DNA of 64,000 nucleotides, from positions 310,001-374,000 of the forward strand of contig CAJJDP010000078.1 of the NCBI GenBank assembly GCA_905182995.1, in the 5' to 3' direction. A program made the position numbers and the translations under genes. Source of the stretch: Paramecium octaurelia (lineage: Eukaryota; Ciliophora; Oligohymenophorea; Peniculida; Parameciidae). Shown here piece by piece: positions 47,407-59,802 of the stretch (the stretch's first letter is position 1; each line of letters opens with the position of its first letter). Under the pieces are notes generated by a model. The model saw only the letters and a program-made list of their open reading frames with translations, made no database searches and was not told the DNA's origin.

Positions 47407-48212
47407 ATGAAATAAAAACTTTCTAGAGCCTAATTGATTGCTCACTATCGATAGAAACCTCTTGAGTAAATGCCTGAATCCTTCAAAGCATTATGCCAAT
47501 ATTACCCACAAGCTTTTAAGGCTCTGAGTCAGAATCCGTATTAGGCTAGACCCATACGTGGTTTCAATCAAGGTTTGTTTAGTAAATGAATAATAGAAAT
47601 ACTTGTGTATTCGAGTAATTGTGCTACTCCTCTCAAAACAGCTGGTGTCTATTAAAGTGGAGGGGGAGATCTATTTCGTTTCGATGAATAATAAATCCTC
47701 ACTCCTTAACCAAAATAATCCAATACTTTTGATTGGAGCCAGTAGCAACTGTAAAGCATCAAAAAGGAAATAGTATTCAGCAGAAGTACTCCTGGACAAG
47801 CTAATCATTTACTTTAAAAAATATGGTATTATGTGGATGATTACCTAAAAGTTTAGGGTATTATTTTTAATGTACATTAGGTCCTTTCAGCTCAATCTAA
47901 ATGGACAATTGGTATCTAAAAGGTTATTTTGATGACATTTTAAGAATAGGGTTTAAGCCTGAAAATTCTGAAGGCTTCCTTAGAATTTATTAATTGAAAA
48001 CTTAAAAATAATCCAAAAAGATTCTAAAGCTTCTAAGAAGAGGATCTTGTCCACCTTCTTTAACTGTCTCGCAAGAAACAACCATCTAATTAAAACCGAC
48101 AGTCTAATAATAATAGCAATAATAAAAATAAGATTTACAATAATAGATTGAAATGCAAAATACAGACAATGCTCCTACTATAAGAGTACCTACTTTGAGA
48201 AAAAAAAAGTGA
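47407..48212 (+). CDS. GYF-domain protein
   Basis: A 252-residue protein; introns 47573-47596 (begins GTT, inferred) and 47858-47880. The C-terminal half holds a GYF domain: KIWYYVDDYLKVQGPFSSIQ then MDNWYLKGYFDDILRIGFKP, matching W.Y.D..G.vQGPF...M..W...GYF. The second intron falls exactly inside VQG-PF, so splicing is well supported. GYF domains bind PPG-type proline motifs in splicing and translational-repression factors (CD2BP2, GIGYF). The N-terminal part contains GVYQSGGGDLFRFDEQQ and a Q-rich tail ends in TLRKKK. The first intron is the weak point: its donor is GTT, not GTA, but it alone brings both halves into frame. Confidence 0.88.
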
Positions 48213-48352
48213 ATTGTAAAGTTAGTATTTAGTTTAAAATCAATAAGTTTTAAGTCATCTTTTTTATATGATATATATAAATATTAACGCAATTAGCTAT
48301 TTTAGTATTTGAAGAACAAAATGTATCAAAAGAAGCATTATGGCAATTCAAG

Positions 48353-48677
48353 ATGGGGGAATATCTCAATTATACTAAAAAACAAAGTGAAGTCTTGTTC
48401 TTATATCATGAGAAGGTGAGCAATATTACATCTCAGTAAGAATCCTTTGGTATTATCTTCTTGTAAAGAATAATTGCTTATTATTTTTCTAGATTAAAGT
48501 TCAATTGATATCAATAAGCAAGGCTTAAGTAATATTAAAAATTTATTTAATATCCTTAAGAAAAAAGATCAGAAACGTGAAAAGCATCTTTATCTATTTC
48601 GAATCTATCTTAATCTTCGATTTTATTAATCTTAAATGAAGTTTATAATATAATATTATATTATAATTTAAATTTGA
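48353..48677 (+). CDS. Unknown small protein (89 aa)
   Basis: ATG 48353 (MGEYLNYTKKQSEVLFLYHE), introns 48416-48440 (begins GTG, ends AAG) and 48463-48492, then SSIDINKQGLSNIKNLFNIL, KKKDQKREKHLYLFRIYLN and a hydrophobic Ile/Tyr-rich end. Open sequence continues upstream of the ATG without another start, so an earlier exon is possible. No family recognised. Composition is gene-like but both donors and the start are less certain than in neighbouring genes. Confidence 0.5.
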
Positions 48678-48867
48678 TTTCACATAGGAAAAAGGAATCC
48701 TAATAGAAATTATAATTTGTTGTCACACTTAAATTGAATTTTTGATCTCCCCTATATATAAATGCATCTTATAATCTAAGTGAGCACATAAAGTTGACTC
48801 TTTTGGTATTGAGTTTAATTCAAAAAGTCATTTGATAATTATTCCATTAATAAAATTAATTCTCACG

Positions 48868-50886
48868 ATGAATTTCAGGTAAGAATGTAGGTGCTTATTT
48901 GTAGTGCTCAATTTTGGAGTCAATTTGGTATGCTTATGAAGGAGAATGGATTCGATCGACATTTTGAAACTCAAGACTTGTAGTTGACTACTCTGTTGGA
49001 AGACGATTTAATAATTGGTGAGTTCAGAAATCAAAATTAGAAGCTTATGGAATAGTAAGAATTATGAATTATATGTAGTATGCAAAAGAAACAAGTGGCT
49101 GAGTTAGTCAGTTATTTAACTGAGATGCCAGTAGATGATTCAAATTCAAAAAGAGCATTTAGATATCCATTTTATTCATGTGAATTGTTGGTGTGTTGTG
49201 AGAATCCTAAGATTCTAGAGTAATTTTTTGGAGAGGACAAGTATCACCTTATACTATATGATTAGATCTTTGTTGCATAAATTATTTTAATTTTTTGTTT
49301 CAGATGAGGAGGTGAACCCTGTTTTGGCAGGATATGTATGCAATGTGTTATTTAATCTGTTAAAAATGCGAACCGATATCTTTCTAGCCGAATTCTATTA
49401 ATATTAGAATTTAGCAGATGGATTAATCAAACAATTATAATCTCGTTCAGTTACAGAACTTGTGATTCGCTTACTAACAATCGAATAAGAAACACAAGTC
49501 GATTATACACCTTAGAGGCTTCACTTAATCAAAGGAGTAGTTGACAGAATTGTTGATTCCTAGAATTTTGAAGTAAATCATTATAAAATTACATTAGGTA
49601 TCCACCAATGTATCTCACATCATCCAAGAAATCACCTTAAAAGCCTATGTAATATTCAAAGCATAACCACTCTTTGAATTCTTATATGGAGAATCGATAG
49701 ATCAATTCTGTTAATCAATTGTTCATGAAAACAACTTCGTCTCTCTTGCTTCAGGAACTGCTTTGTATAACCTACTCACATTGCTTTACAAAATGGCCAC
49801 AAGACAAGGAGACCCAGCTGAAAGTGCTATATTCTAGGTGAATCAGCAGGAGCTATTCAATAAAATAGAATCGCATCTAGAAAAATGGTTAGAGTTCTTA
49901 TAAAACTCAGAAGCACGTATTTTTGGGTAACACAAGGTTAAAATTCTGGAAATCATTGGAGTGTGCATAAGTTTGAATTAGGAATCTTTTGTTACTAAGT
50001 TAAATGAATTGGATATCTTCAGAGTTTATAATTCATTATTTATCAAATATGAAAAGCATGATATTTTACATCTGCAATATTATAGGTTTTTAGTGCATAT
50101 AATAGAGTAGAAGTTGGATAGTTTAGTTTAGAGTGTAATAAATCATGATATAAAATTTAGTTATTCAATCAAAATGAGTTTATCCAGTTTTTATTGAAGT
50201 GTACTTCAGAAGTCAGCAATGATAAGAATTAGAGAAAGGAGTATTTGGGATTCGTAACTAAATTGGCTCATTTTTTGGAGGAGTTTTCATCAAAATACCC
50301 ATTTTTGTAATCAGAATTGGAGAAGGAGGGTTGGAAAAAGTTTAAGGAGTAATATTTTGATAAGGCTGAGAAATTGAATAATCATGAATTAGGTGGTCAT
50401 ACACGAGCTGATAATAACGAAGAGGTGGATTTCAATAAGGAGGACATCCAAAATAAATATGACGACTTTTTGAAATCGAATCATGATGAAAAGATGTAGA
50501 ATGAAAGCAATACTCAGAACATATAAAATATTTTTGATGCTTTCAACATAGGTACTAATGATTAATCGAATCCAACTGATGGATAATAATAATAATAGTA
50601 GGATTGGTCGAACTTTTCCTGGGGGTAGGAGTAAAGTTAAGGAGAGGGGACATAGCAATAGGATTTCTAGTCATTTGGAGAGGGAGAGCAAAAGAAGGAT
50701 TAGGCGATGGAATTTGAACAATAAACCAAAACATCAGTAAAGCATGACTTTGCATAAGAGGAGAAGGATGATGAGTATGTTCGATTTTGGCAATTTTAGG
50801 TTCATGAGCACGATGTAAATTTCATTGAATTATATTAGGCTAAATTGCACGATGATGCTTTGTATGAGTTTGAGAAAAATTATTGA
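48868..50886 (+). CDS. SAPS-family (SIT4/PP6 phosphatase-associated) regulatory subunit
   Basis: A 630-residue protein; introns 48879-48904, 49055-49078, 49241-49265, 49573-49597 and 50135-50160. The SAPS signature is spread over the first 350 residues: SQFGMLMKENGFD, TTLLEDDLIIGEFRNQNQKL, AFRYPFYSCELLVC, EEVNPVLAGYVCNVLFNLL, SVTELVIRLL. The fold is an alpha-helical armadillo-like solenoid that binds PP6/SIT4-type phosphatase catalytic subunits and targets them. The C-terminal quarter is acidic and Q/W-rich (DWSNFSWGQEQSQGEG), with a final helical segment. The first intron lies four codons after the ATG. Confidence 0.9.
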
Positions 50887-50995
50887 TTATTTTGATCATT
50901 TTTAATAATATAATGTTTTTTAACTTTGTTCTAGATGGAAGTGTAATGGTTTATTTTTCAAATAATGAAAAACTGTAATTAAAGCAATATATTTA

Positions 50996-53900
50996 ATGAA
51001 AAAAATAACTTAATCATTATTTTGGTTTTACTTTTGTTTGGATTTAGTAGAAGCAGTTTCTTCTTATGCGGATGTGAATCCTCTAAACTTTGTAAATGAA
51101 TAATTCAAGCCGAGCACCTAAGATGAAACAAATTAAACAATAAAGGGAGCGAATCAATACATTACAAAATATACTTTGAATGCATTTACTTTGACTGAGT
51201 TGATAATCGATCTCAGACATTTGGATAAGTATATTGATGAAGAGGGAATCTCATAATTTAATTATACATAAGATGATTGGAATATCAACATTAAATTGGA
51301 GGATAATACAATAGCTTTGCCTGATATATTTGAATAAAGTGATGTGGAGAAGGTAAGCGATTTCAAATTTATAATCTTTGCATACAAGACTATAACATTT
51401 TAGATTCTGTTTCAGATCAATTCTTAAGAATTTTATGCTTAGAAATATCAATTCATGAACACTACCAAGGTTTAGAATATGGAACCATCAACAGCCTTGG
51501 TAAATACAAATAGCATTTTTGTGTTTATATAATCCAAAGCAGATTAGATAGCCTTGCCTGCCAACACCCTACCCCTAAATTCATTTGATTACTAAGATCA
51601 CATTATATCCTATTCATCTAATAATTTCTTTAAATAAAATACCTACACTACCTACTCACCACAATCAAAGTATTGGGGCGACAGAAACAATATAGTCATT
51701 CCCTACATTCCTTTTTTCTCAAATTGTTAAGGATTTGGTTAATACATTTACTTTTACCAATTGATCTAACACACTAATTGTACACTTTACAACGAAAATG
51801 AAACTGAAGCAATCAACCCATTTTAATTTAGTATGAGTCCCATAAGTGATGAATGTAATGATTTAAAATTGTATTGCATTATGGACGAGAAATACAATAT
51901 CAATCCACGATTACCCAGGTGGTTTGAATTGAATGACAAAGAAACCCTATTCTTTATTTAAGCAGATCCATTGGATCCAAAAGATTTCAGCTCAAGTTAT
52001 GAAGCGCCATCTAATGGAATTGTCGAAATATAGACAGTAAATTCAATTCCAAGTGGTATGATGCCTTTAGAAGTGAATTTGGATATTCATTACTATTAAG
52101 TTACTAGGACTTAAAAGAGAATAATTACAGGATCAGTGACATTCACAAACTTTTATAAATTGAGCGAGGATTAAAAAGCTGGTAAGGCAGAAATAACTTA
52201 CAATCTGATATTCAATTTTATATCTATGACTCAAGGACAATTAGTCAATAATTTTGCTCTAGAATGGCCTGTCTATTTCATTTTGTACATGATCATAGGA
52301 GCAATTTTAGCAATGGAAGTGGCCATCTTCCTGTTTTATCATTACATTACCAACAGGAAGAGACCAAGGCCAAAGATTAATCTGTTGATTTATATCCGTA
52401 TATTTTGGATAAGCAGTTTGTATGGAATATGTTTGGCATTTGTTCCTGCTTTGACTGTGTATATCTTGATATCAATCATAATGGCAGGAAAACTATGGAA
52501 TACCAATTTGAGTCTGAGTTGTAATATGACTCCATATTCTGAGTCTGATGATGGATGTGCAGTAGTGTTTTTTGATTTGTTTAAGAATTAACTAAAATAC
52601 ACAAGTGATTAATTCGGATCGTTGAGAAATGCTAGAACTGGATTAGCCATGATAACCGTTGGATTATATATTGTATATTTTATCAGTGGGATCTACATTC
52701 CAGAGATCAATCCCGAAGAAGATTACAATGGAAATGTTAAGAATGTAAGATTATGGAAACGCAGTCGCATTGTATATTGTCTCGCTTTTATCGCAACCAT
52801 TATATTGATAGTGACTCAATTTTCCTATTCTGATCTATTTGCGAACAATGCCTACATGTTCCTGATATTTCTAAAGATCTTATAAATGATTTTGGAGTAC
52901 ATATTGGAAGTGTATTTTGACAACAATTTAATTTCAAGTCCCATAGGAGTTATTTTCAGTACATACATCAATGTGGCCACTATGGGTAATCCAACATTCT
53001 ATGATTTCTTGTTATCTACCATAGTGGATAAGGGTATTGAAATGGTGGAAAGAGCTTATGTGATCAAGATTCAAGATATTGTGACTGAGGAATTGGAGGG
53101 GCAGTTTGATAAGGTGTACAAAATGTTGAAACGATTATTGGATGAGGAGGAGGAGGATTTCGAATTGGAAGATGAGAAGTTGGTTGAGATGTAGAAGGTA
53201 CTCAAGACTAATGAGGACGATTCTGATTCAGATATAGTGTTTTCAGACGATGGGAAGGAGAATCTGGCTTCGGATGATGAATCGTTTGTGAGTAATAAGA
53301 TTTCATCAAACAATCATGAGAATTCATTCACTAAAGATGATTATGATGAGTTTGAAAATAAATTCAGAACCTATCTTCTTGATTAGCATCATAAGACTTT
53401 TCAACAATACAATGAGGAATAGGGTGGCACTCATTAGGAATTGGCAGCAGATAATGAAGATCAAACTGATTTGATAGATTATTTCTCCAATTTTGCTAAT
53501 GATATCATCACTTTAGTTTTCAATCCTTTTATTACTACAATCATGTGGTTCTTTTATGATGAATCTAATTTATTGGCTGATTATCAGATTAATAAGAGTG
53601 AATTCATATATTATTTTCTGTGGACCATCATTCTGATTCCCTTTCAAATGATGATTGATACCTTTGGATACAATCTTGTCGAGTAATACCATGAATTGGA
53701 TTTTCTCACCTACATAACCAATACAAGAGAACGATTCAGAAATAGAAATCTCTTTTGGAAGGCAAGCGAATTTCAAAACGATTTGAATTGCGAGACTTGT
53801 TTCCGTTCCCTTGATTGTAACAATATATTGAGTTATCATAGAATGGTGTTATTCATCCCAATACTACTTCATAACCACATTATAGGTTTGTGCAATCCAG

Positions 53901-55060
53901 ATGATCATCTTTGGATCTCACATCATCTATGTGAATTAATATAACATATTTAATGATGAAGGTACCTAATTTAATTTAAACAAGCCCTCATATTTATAAT
54001 TTTCTTTTGGGTTGTGGTAGCATTCTTTTTGCATCATCTTTTCATAGAAATAGGCAAGAGATTAAAAATCTGGGATATTTCAAGTAGAGTAGCACCTCAA
54101 GATGAGTAAGTAATGTCCTCAATTGGTGATATCGATAAATTGTCAACCAGTCAAATTCCTTCAGGACCAAAACTTCTTATTCCCAATTGGAATCAAGCCA
54201 TTGAGTTTAGGGAGTAAACTGAGCGACTCTCTGAAATCAATAATAATTTCTAAGATTTTACCAATGATCATTTCAAAAAGTTGTTTATTACTTCCAATAA
54301 ATAATGGTTGGCAGACAATATCTAATTAATGTATCAATAATTGTGATATATATATATCTAGATTAAGTCCGAAAACTTTGAAGTCTAAAAGAAAAATCAT
54401 TTTGGATAAATTTAATGCAATTTATGGTCCATTGGAAAAGAAGAACGAAGAAGATCCTGTGGCTGGATTTGATAATGCTTGGAATTTCAGGCAATTCACT
54501 AAAAATTCCTCGAGAACTGAGATGGCTCGCACTTCACCCCAGAAGTTCAACAAAAGAATCGATAACATGAGTGAATCCACAAAGGCCATTTTGAAATATT
54601 GGTTGTATCGTTCCAGACATATGAAGACAGCAATCAAATATATAGGTGGATTGCTTGAGAAAATCACAAAACCCTTTTGTGAGTATTGTGGATTGAATTG
54701 GGGATTAGGAGTAGATACAGAAACCAGAATTGAGGACATCTATTTAAGATTCTTGAAATAGAAGGGATTGAAGGGTATATCATTAAATATGGGCACTGAA
54801 ATCGACGATTGGCAGAACTTCTTCCCCAAACAATGCAAATTCAGAACCACCTGTTTCATCTGCAATGGTATCTTTAGATATTCATCTTAGTGTTTATGGT
54901 CGAGGAAATGTAGAAGGATAAAGTGAAATCTTAGGGTGAATAGAAACTCGTTGTGTAAAAGAAGAAGAACAAGTACACGTTGAAGAAAGTGGCAAATCTT
55001 ATCTTGATCATGATAAAATTCATAGACATTGCCTAGAAGTTAGCATATTAGAATTAATGA
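50996..55060 (+). CDS. Large unknown multi-pass membrane protein with ectodomain
   Basis: A 1,320-residue protein; introns 53817-53841, 53962-53984 (AAG), 54331-54361 and 54868-54890. N-terminal signal peptide (SLFWFYFCLDLVEAVSSY), then a ~390-residue ectodomain, probably beta-rich, with scattered cysteines (FFSNCQGFGQ, HTNCTLYN, DECNDLKLYC). From about 410 helices follow: WPVYFILYMIIGAILAMEVA, RIFWISSLYGICLAF, a second cysteine pair between helices, VGLYIVYFISGIYI and others; an acidic cytosolic loop (LLDEEEEDFELEDEKL); more helices; then WCYSSQYYFITTLQ and a basic tail with paired cysteines (PFCEYCGLN; FRTTCFICN). It has the look of a conserved receptor or ciliary membrane protein (polycystin- or meckelin-like only in general plan). 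Not recognised. Confidence 0.88.
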
Positions 55061-55117
55061 TGTTTATTAAAGAATTTATCACTGCCCCTTAAAATAAATT
55101 TTAAAATCTTTTTAAAA

Positions 55118-55970
55118 ATGGGTAAGAGAATCAGAGCACAAAGAAAGGGCAAATCAAACAGTGTTTTCAAAGCACATCAAAATTAAAGAATCGGATCTCC
55201 CTAATACAGACATCTTGATTATGCTGAAAGACATGGCTATGTCAGAGGTGTGATTACTGCAATTCGTCACGACCCAGGAAGAGGAGCTCCACTTGCTGAA
55301 GTCGAATTCAAGGATCCATATAAGTATACAAAAGTCACCAAGCTCTTCATTGCTCCAGAAGGATCATACACTGGCTAATACATTTATTGCGGAGCAAAAG
55401 GTAACATTTAGTTTGTGAATCTTAGCTTAATTGGCCACAGGAAATGTACTTCCTATTGGATAAATCCCAGAGGGTACAGTAGTTTGCAATTTGGAGGAAC
55501 ACCCAGGAGACAAAGGAGCATTGGGAAGAGCAACTGGTTGTTATGCCACCATTATTGGTCATTCAGATGATGGAACAACAACAAGAGTTAGATTACCATC
55601 TGGTACCAGAAAAACACTTAGTGCTCTTTGTAGAGCCACAGTTGGTAATTTATTTGAATTTATTTTAGGATTGATTGCTGGAGGAGGAAGAACTGAAAAG
55701 CCCATTCTTAAGGCAGGAAGACAATTCCACAAATACAGAAGACTTAGAAAATGCTGGCCAAAAGTTAGAGGTGTGGCCATGAATCCAGTTGACCATCCTC
55801 ATGGTGGTGGTAATTAATAACATATTGGTCATCCATCCACACTTTCAAGATATGCTCCTCCTGGTCAAAAAGTCGGTCTTGTTGCTGCTAGAAGATCAGG
55901 TCTTCTCAGAGGTGGTGCCTAACTTAAACAAATGGACGAAGATTTGGCAGCACAATAAGCAAAAAAATGA
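55118..55970 (+). CDS. RPL8: 60S ribosomal protein L8 (uL2)
   Basis: A 267-residue protein. Introns 55401-55425 and 55645-55668. Diagnostic stretches: [130 protein letters not shown]. The [11 protein letters not shown] loop enters the peptidyl-transferase region. The second intron is 24 nt, preserves frame and has no TGA; alignment to uL2 proves that it is removed, since unspliced it would insert eight residues just before the GGGRTEKP loop. Lies 57 bases after the membrane-protein gene. Confidence 0.98.
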
Positions 55971-56002
55971 TATTGATTATCTATAATCGTACAATAAAAT
56001 TT

Positions 56003-57246
56003 ATGAATTATAATCTCAAAACTTTCGACACCATCAAATGGTTACGAAATCGTTACAAATCTAGGGTTAAAGATTAATACATTCTCTATGAATCAGAACT
56101 CAAAGAATAAAATATGATGAAAGCTGTCTTTAACTCTATTGATAGAGATAAATCAAGTATAAAGTATCTCTTAAAATTCCTTAGAATTTCTAGATAGATC
56201 TGAATTGTATGACATGTTTGTTAAATATGGAATAAACATCACCAAATCAAAACTCAAAGAATTCTTCAAAAGCATTGATGAGGATGAAGATGGTAATAGT
56301 TAACAATCAATACTCTTTAGATAAATTAAATTGGACAGATTTTAAGCAAGCCCTCCAAAATCAAGAAGCTTTAAACAGTATCTTATATTACACCATTTTT
56401 TAGTGTTTGTTCAATTAATGAAGAAAATAAGAGAAGACTATTAAGTAAATCAAACTGATCCTTCTTAACCATTAACCTTTGTTCCTTTGAGTTTCCCTTA
56501 AATGATACAATACATGAATTATTGTGTCTTGAGAGAAGAGATTATTGATAAGATAGAATCTGAAAATATCAACAATTATCAAAAACACAAATAATGTGTA
56601 AATCTTCTTACTTTAGAGGATAATTGCTACAGACACATCAAGCAGGATCTTGCAGATGATAATGACTCAGAAGATGAAATCAAGAATGCTTCAAAAGTTG
56701 ATCACTCATAATTATTATAAATGAAAAGGTTTCAAGAAAGAGAACTCAAATTCAAAAGATTAGTATAAATTATATCCATGTTTAGGAAAAAGTCATTGAC
56801 ATAAGCAAAAGAAAGTTTTATTCAAATCAAACCTAAGATTTAGGTATTACGGACGACGTAAGATTGTAAATATTTATAGTCTTATTATAGATCAAATATT
56901 ACAGACATAAAAGTCAATCTCTCATAAGAAATTAATAAAACCAGAGAAAATCTTGATAAATTTTTAGCAATCATTAATAATGAGAAATTGATATTGCAAA
57001 AATCCAGGCAAGCATCTCGAGTCTCCTCTAGATAAAGGTCAAGAGAGAAGAAAAATGGGATTTTTAAGAAGAACACAATCCTGGTTGAAGCAGAAAAGGA
57101 ATTATTTAATGCTTCAGCTCCATAGTAAAACAAATTTAAAAGTCTCAATACCGGTTCTCTAAATAAACAAAAAGTACTTATTATGCATAAATTCTATAAA
57201 GTATCCAAGAGAAAGGATATTATCATTAAATATAAAATATAAGTGA
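56003..57246 (+). CDS. EF-hand protein
   Basis: A 377-residue protein; introns 56157-56184, 56293-56320, 56378-56403 and 57174-57201 (AAG). The N-terminal 110 residues carry two EF-hands: NSIDRDKSKFLDRSELYDMF (Asp at 1, 3, Ser at 5, Asp at 9, Glu at 12) and SIDEDEDDKLNWTDFKQAL. The first two introns split the loops. The remainder is helical and charged (MKRFQERELKFKRL; NKTRENLDKFLAIINNEKL) with a basic serine-rich patch (SRQASRVSSRQRSREKKNG). Probably a calcium-regulated cytoskeletal or ciliary protein; the target is unknown. The start is only 33 bases after the L8 stop. Confidence 0.85.
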
Positions 57247-57508
57247 AACTACCATATGTCATTCATCCTGATTGTTATACTATTTTAAACAAAATTTATA
57301 TATTTACCTCTTTTTTTCAAACATTATTTGATATTAATTCATAATTCATAAGTTTTATTGTAAGATTATTTAGCTATATTAATAATATGTTCTACAAAAT
57401 ACCCGAGCTCATTTATTACATAATTAGATGAATAACAATATATTGTATATCGAACTAGGATATTGCTAAAAAATTGCATTGTCTAAAAATCTTGATTCAT
57501 ATAACATA

Positions 57509-58254
57509 TCATATTAATTATTTCAAACTTTCGATTTACTTTACATGATCATCCAATATTTATGTGTATTCTTCATTTTTTTTACAATTTTATAATGCTT
57601 TTTTCAATTATTATGAATATGATTAGCTCATTTTTACAACATTTTATTCTAAATACGCTTTTAACCAATCATCAAATTCATTGCTCCAACCATCTATGTT
57701 TAATACCATAAATTACTTTTTTCGAAAACCTTTGCTAAAAATTTTATAAATAATTCATTAGAACAATTAAAACCATATTTAGCTCTATCATCAAATTAAT
57801 TCTATAATCGTTTAATAATATCATTCTAATCCACCTGAATAAAACTATAGTCCAAGATTTCTAACAACTATTTATAAGAATGAATTAAAGAAATGTTTTT
57901 TTAAATAATCCTTTTAAGTTCATTGTCTCCAGAAGGATTATAATTAATATCTGCTATTAATGATTTTTCACTTCTATATCTTGTTCTATTGAATTGTCTC
58001 AATAAAACTGGGAATAGTTTATTATTCATGAATAAAAATTTAACTTTATATAAACAATTTTGAGTTAATTTGATAAATATATTCTTAGAAGCTTTTTCAT
58101 AGCGATTACGATACGTATCATTCTAATAATATAATTATTGATCAATGTAATATTTCAAAACGATTTACTATTCTTCCGATTTCCCTTCCTTTGATTCTGG
58201 CTTTGTTTTTGAAATAATTATAAATTATTTATATTTGTAAAATAAATGATTCAT
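57509..58254 (-). CDS. Unknown helical protein; 5' part possibly lost or degraded
   Basis: From ATG 58254, one 23-nt intron (57694-57716), 240 residues. The first residues (MNHLFYKYKQFIIISK) are doubtful as a true start; from PESKEGKSEEQQ on, the sequence is convincing: YYIDQQLYYQNDTYRNRYEK, FPVLLRQFNRTRYRSEKSLI, HSYKQLLEILDYSFIQVDQN, GWSNEFDDWLKAYLEQNVVK. The upstream minus strand (58255-58700) also reads as protein in several frames broken by TGA and frame changes that no GTA...TAG intron explains. So this may be the intact end of a decaying gene, or a gene whose start I misjudge. No family recognised. Confidence 0.5.
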
Positions 58255-58700
58255 TATTGTTATAAACCTTCAACCTCTTGAGAAATTCAGCTAAGATCTG
58301 TAAACAATTAAAATCATCTATATGTTGTATTTTAAAACCCTGTACTTCAAGTCAAAAAAATAAAATATCAAAATGTTTTGTGTTTGTAATTTCTTAGAAA
58401 ATCATTACTAATTGATTTACACATCTTGTGCTCAGTTTAATGTAATATCTATTTAGTTTTAAGGAAATTAGCCCCTTGTAATGATTATTTGAATTGACGA
58501 AATAAATGATATTCTAATATTAATCAAGTAGAGATATTTCCCTCAAAAAATGTTTTATAGTTTCCTTCCTTTAAAATCTATTTTAGATTAAAATAGCATC
58601 AAGATATCATTTAGTTATCTAAATTCTATTCGATCTCAAATTATCTAAATTTAGAATTTTAATCCCGAAAGATTTTTCATATTTTGCTTTTGAATTTGAT
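58255..58700 (-). pseudogene. Possible degraded 5' part of the upstream gene
   Basis: Minus-strand stretches such as LISLKLNRYYIKLSTRCVNQ and IDDFNCLQILAEFLKRLK look like real helical protein and lead toward the gene at 57509, but at least two in-frame TGA codons and two frame changes intervene. No canonical tiny introns bridge them. Host gene decay, a sequence error in T/A runs, or chance in a one-stop code are all possible. Confidence 0.3.
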
Positions 58701-58975
58701 TGCTCTCTGAGTTATATCAATTTTAGAGATTTGGATCTTAATTAGTTAATTCATAGTATGTTAATCCTTTTTTTTGCTTTTTTATGGATTTACCTAGATA
58801 ATGTCTTGCATCTATTCATTGTATCACTATGTATTTTCATTGAAAAAATTGTTATAATGAAAAGGCTGCTCATTTTAATGAAGTATATTTTTTGATTATG
58901 AATTTGGAGTGTATCTTAGATATATAAATTATTTAAGAATAATCTCAATTTTCATTAATTATTCCAAATCATTAA

Positions 58976-59630
58976 ATGTCAGGAAAAGCAATCATATAAA
59001 AAGCAGCCCCCTTCTTCAAAACAAATGCTTGGTATTATCTTTAGATCTATTCTTAAGGAATCCCACTAAAAATGCTATTGAATAAGTTTAATTGACTGAT
59101 TTCAAAGGCAAGTATTTATTGCTTTTCTTCTACCCATTGAATTTCACTTTTGTGTGCCCCACAGAAATCATCTAATTCTCTAAGTTAGCTAAATAATTCA
59201 GAGAAAACAACTGTGAAGTCCTTGGATGTTCAGTTGATTCAGTCTTTTCACATGCTGAATATGTGAAAAAGCCTAAAGCTGATGGAGGATTAGGAGGATT
59301 GGACATTCTCCTTTTATCTGATTTGAACAAACAAATCTCTTCAGACTATGGAGTTCTTACAGATAGTGGACTTTCATTAAGAGGAACATTCTTAATTGAT
59401 GGTAATTAAAATTTACGTCATGCTTCAATTAATGATGCCCCAGTGGGAAGGTAATATAAATCTCTACTTTTAGAAATGTAGATGAATATCTAAGATTATT
59501 GTAAGCATTCTAATTTGTCGAAAAACATGGTGAAGTATGTCCAGCTTCATGGAAACCAGGATAACCCACCATTAAACCAGATATTGAAAAATCAAAAACC
59601 TATTGGTAAAATACACATGCCAAAAATTGA
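58976..59630 (+). CDS. Typical 2-Cys peroxiredoxin
   Basis: A 201-residue protein; introns 59032-59057 (AAG) and 59451-59473. Peroxidatic cysteine in FYPLNFTFVCPTEIIQFS; resolving cysteine in GEVCPASWKPG. The GGLG-type loop is present (KADGGLGGLDILLLSD) and the C-terminus has a YW in place of the YF motif (TYWQNTHAKN); these two elements are linked in animals to sensitivity to over-oxidation, so this enzyme may act in H2O2 signalling as well as detoxification. It should reduce peroxides using thioredoxin. The first splice junction restores FFKTNAWNPTKN in a variable region; the second restores PVGRNVDEYLRLLQAFQF, which is conserved. Confidence 0.97.
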
Positions 59631-59802
59631 GATGAGTCCCTTTATAAATAAAATATAAATAAATATATCTTAAAGAATTATATTATTATTTCTTATTACT
59701 GGTGCTTGTATTTTGTAAAATATTTAATGTTATCTATTTTAACAATTCTTGTTAACTAGAGATCTGAATTTTTGCTTATTAAATTACTCAAGAGAGTAGA
59801 TA

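Noticed and set aside
50389-50755. Several overlapping frames on both strands
   Set aside because: Shadows of the Q-rich C-terminus of the SAPS gene.
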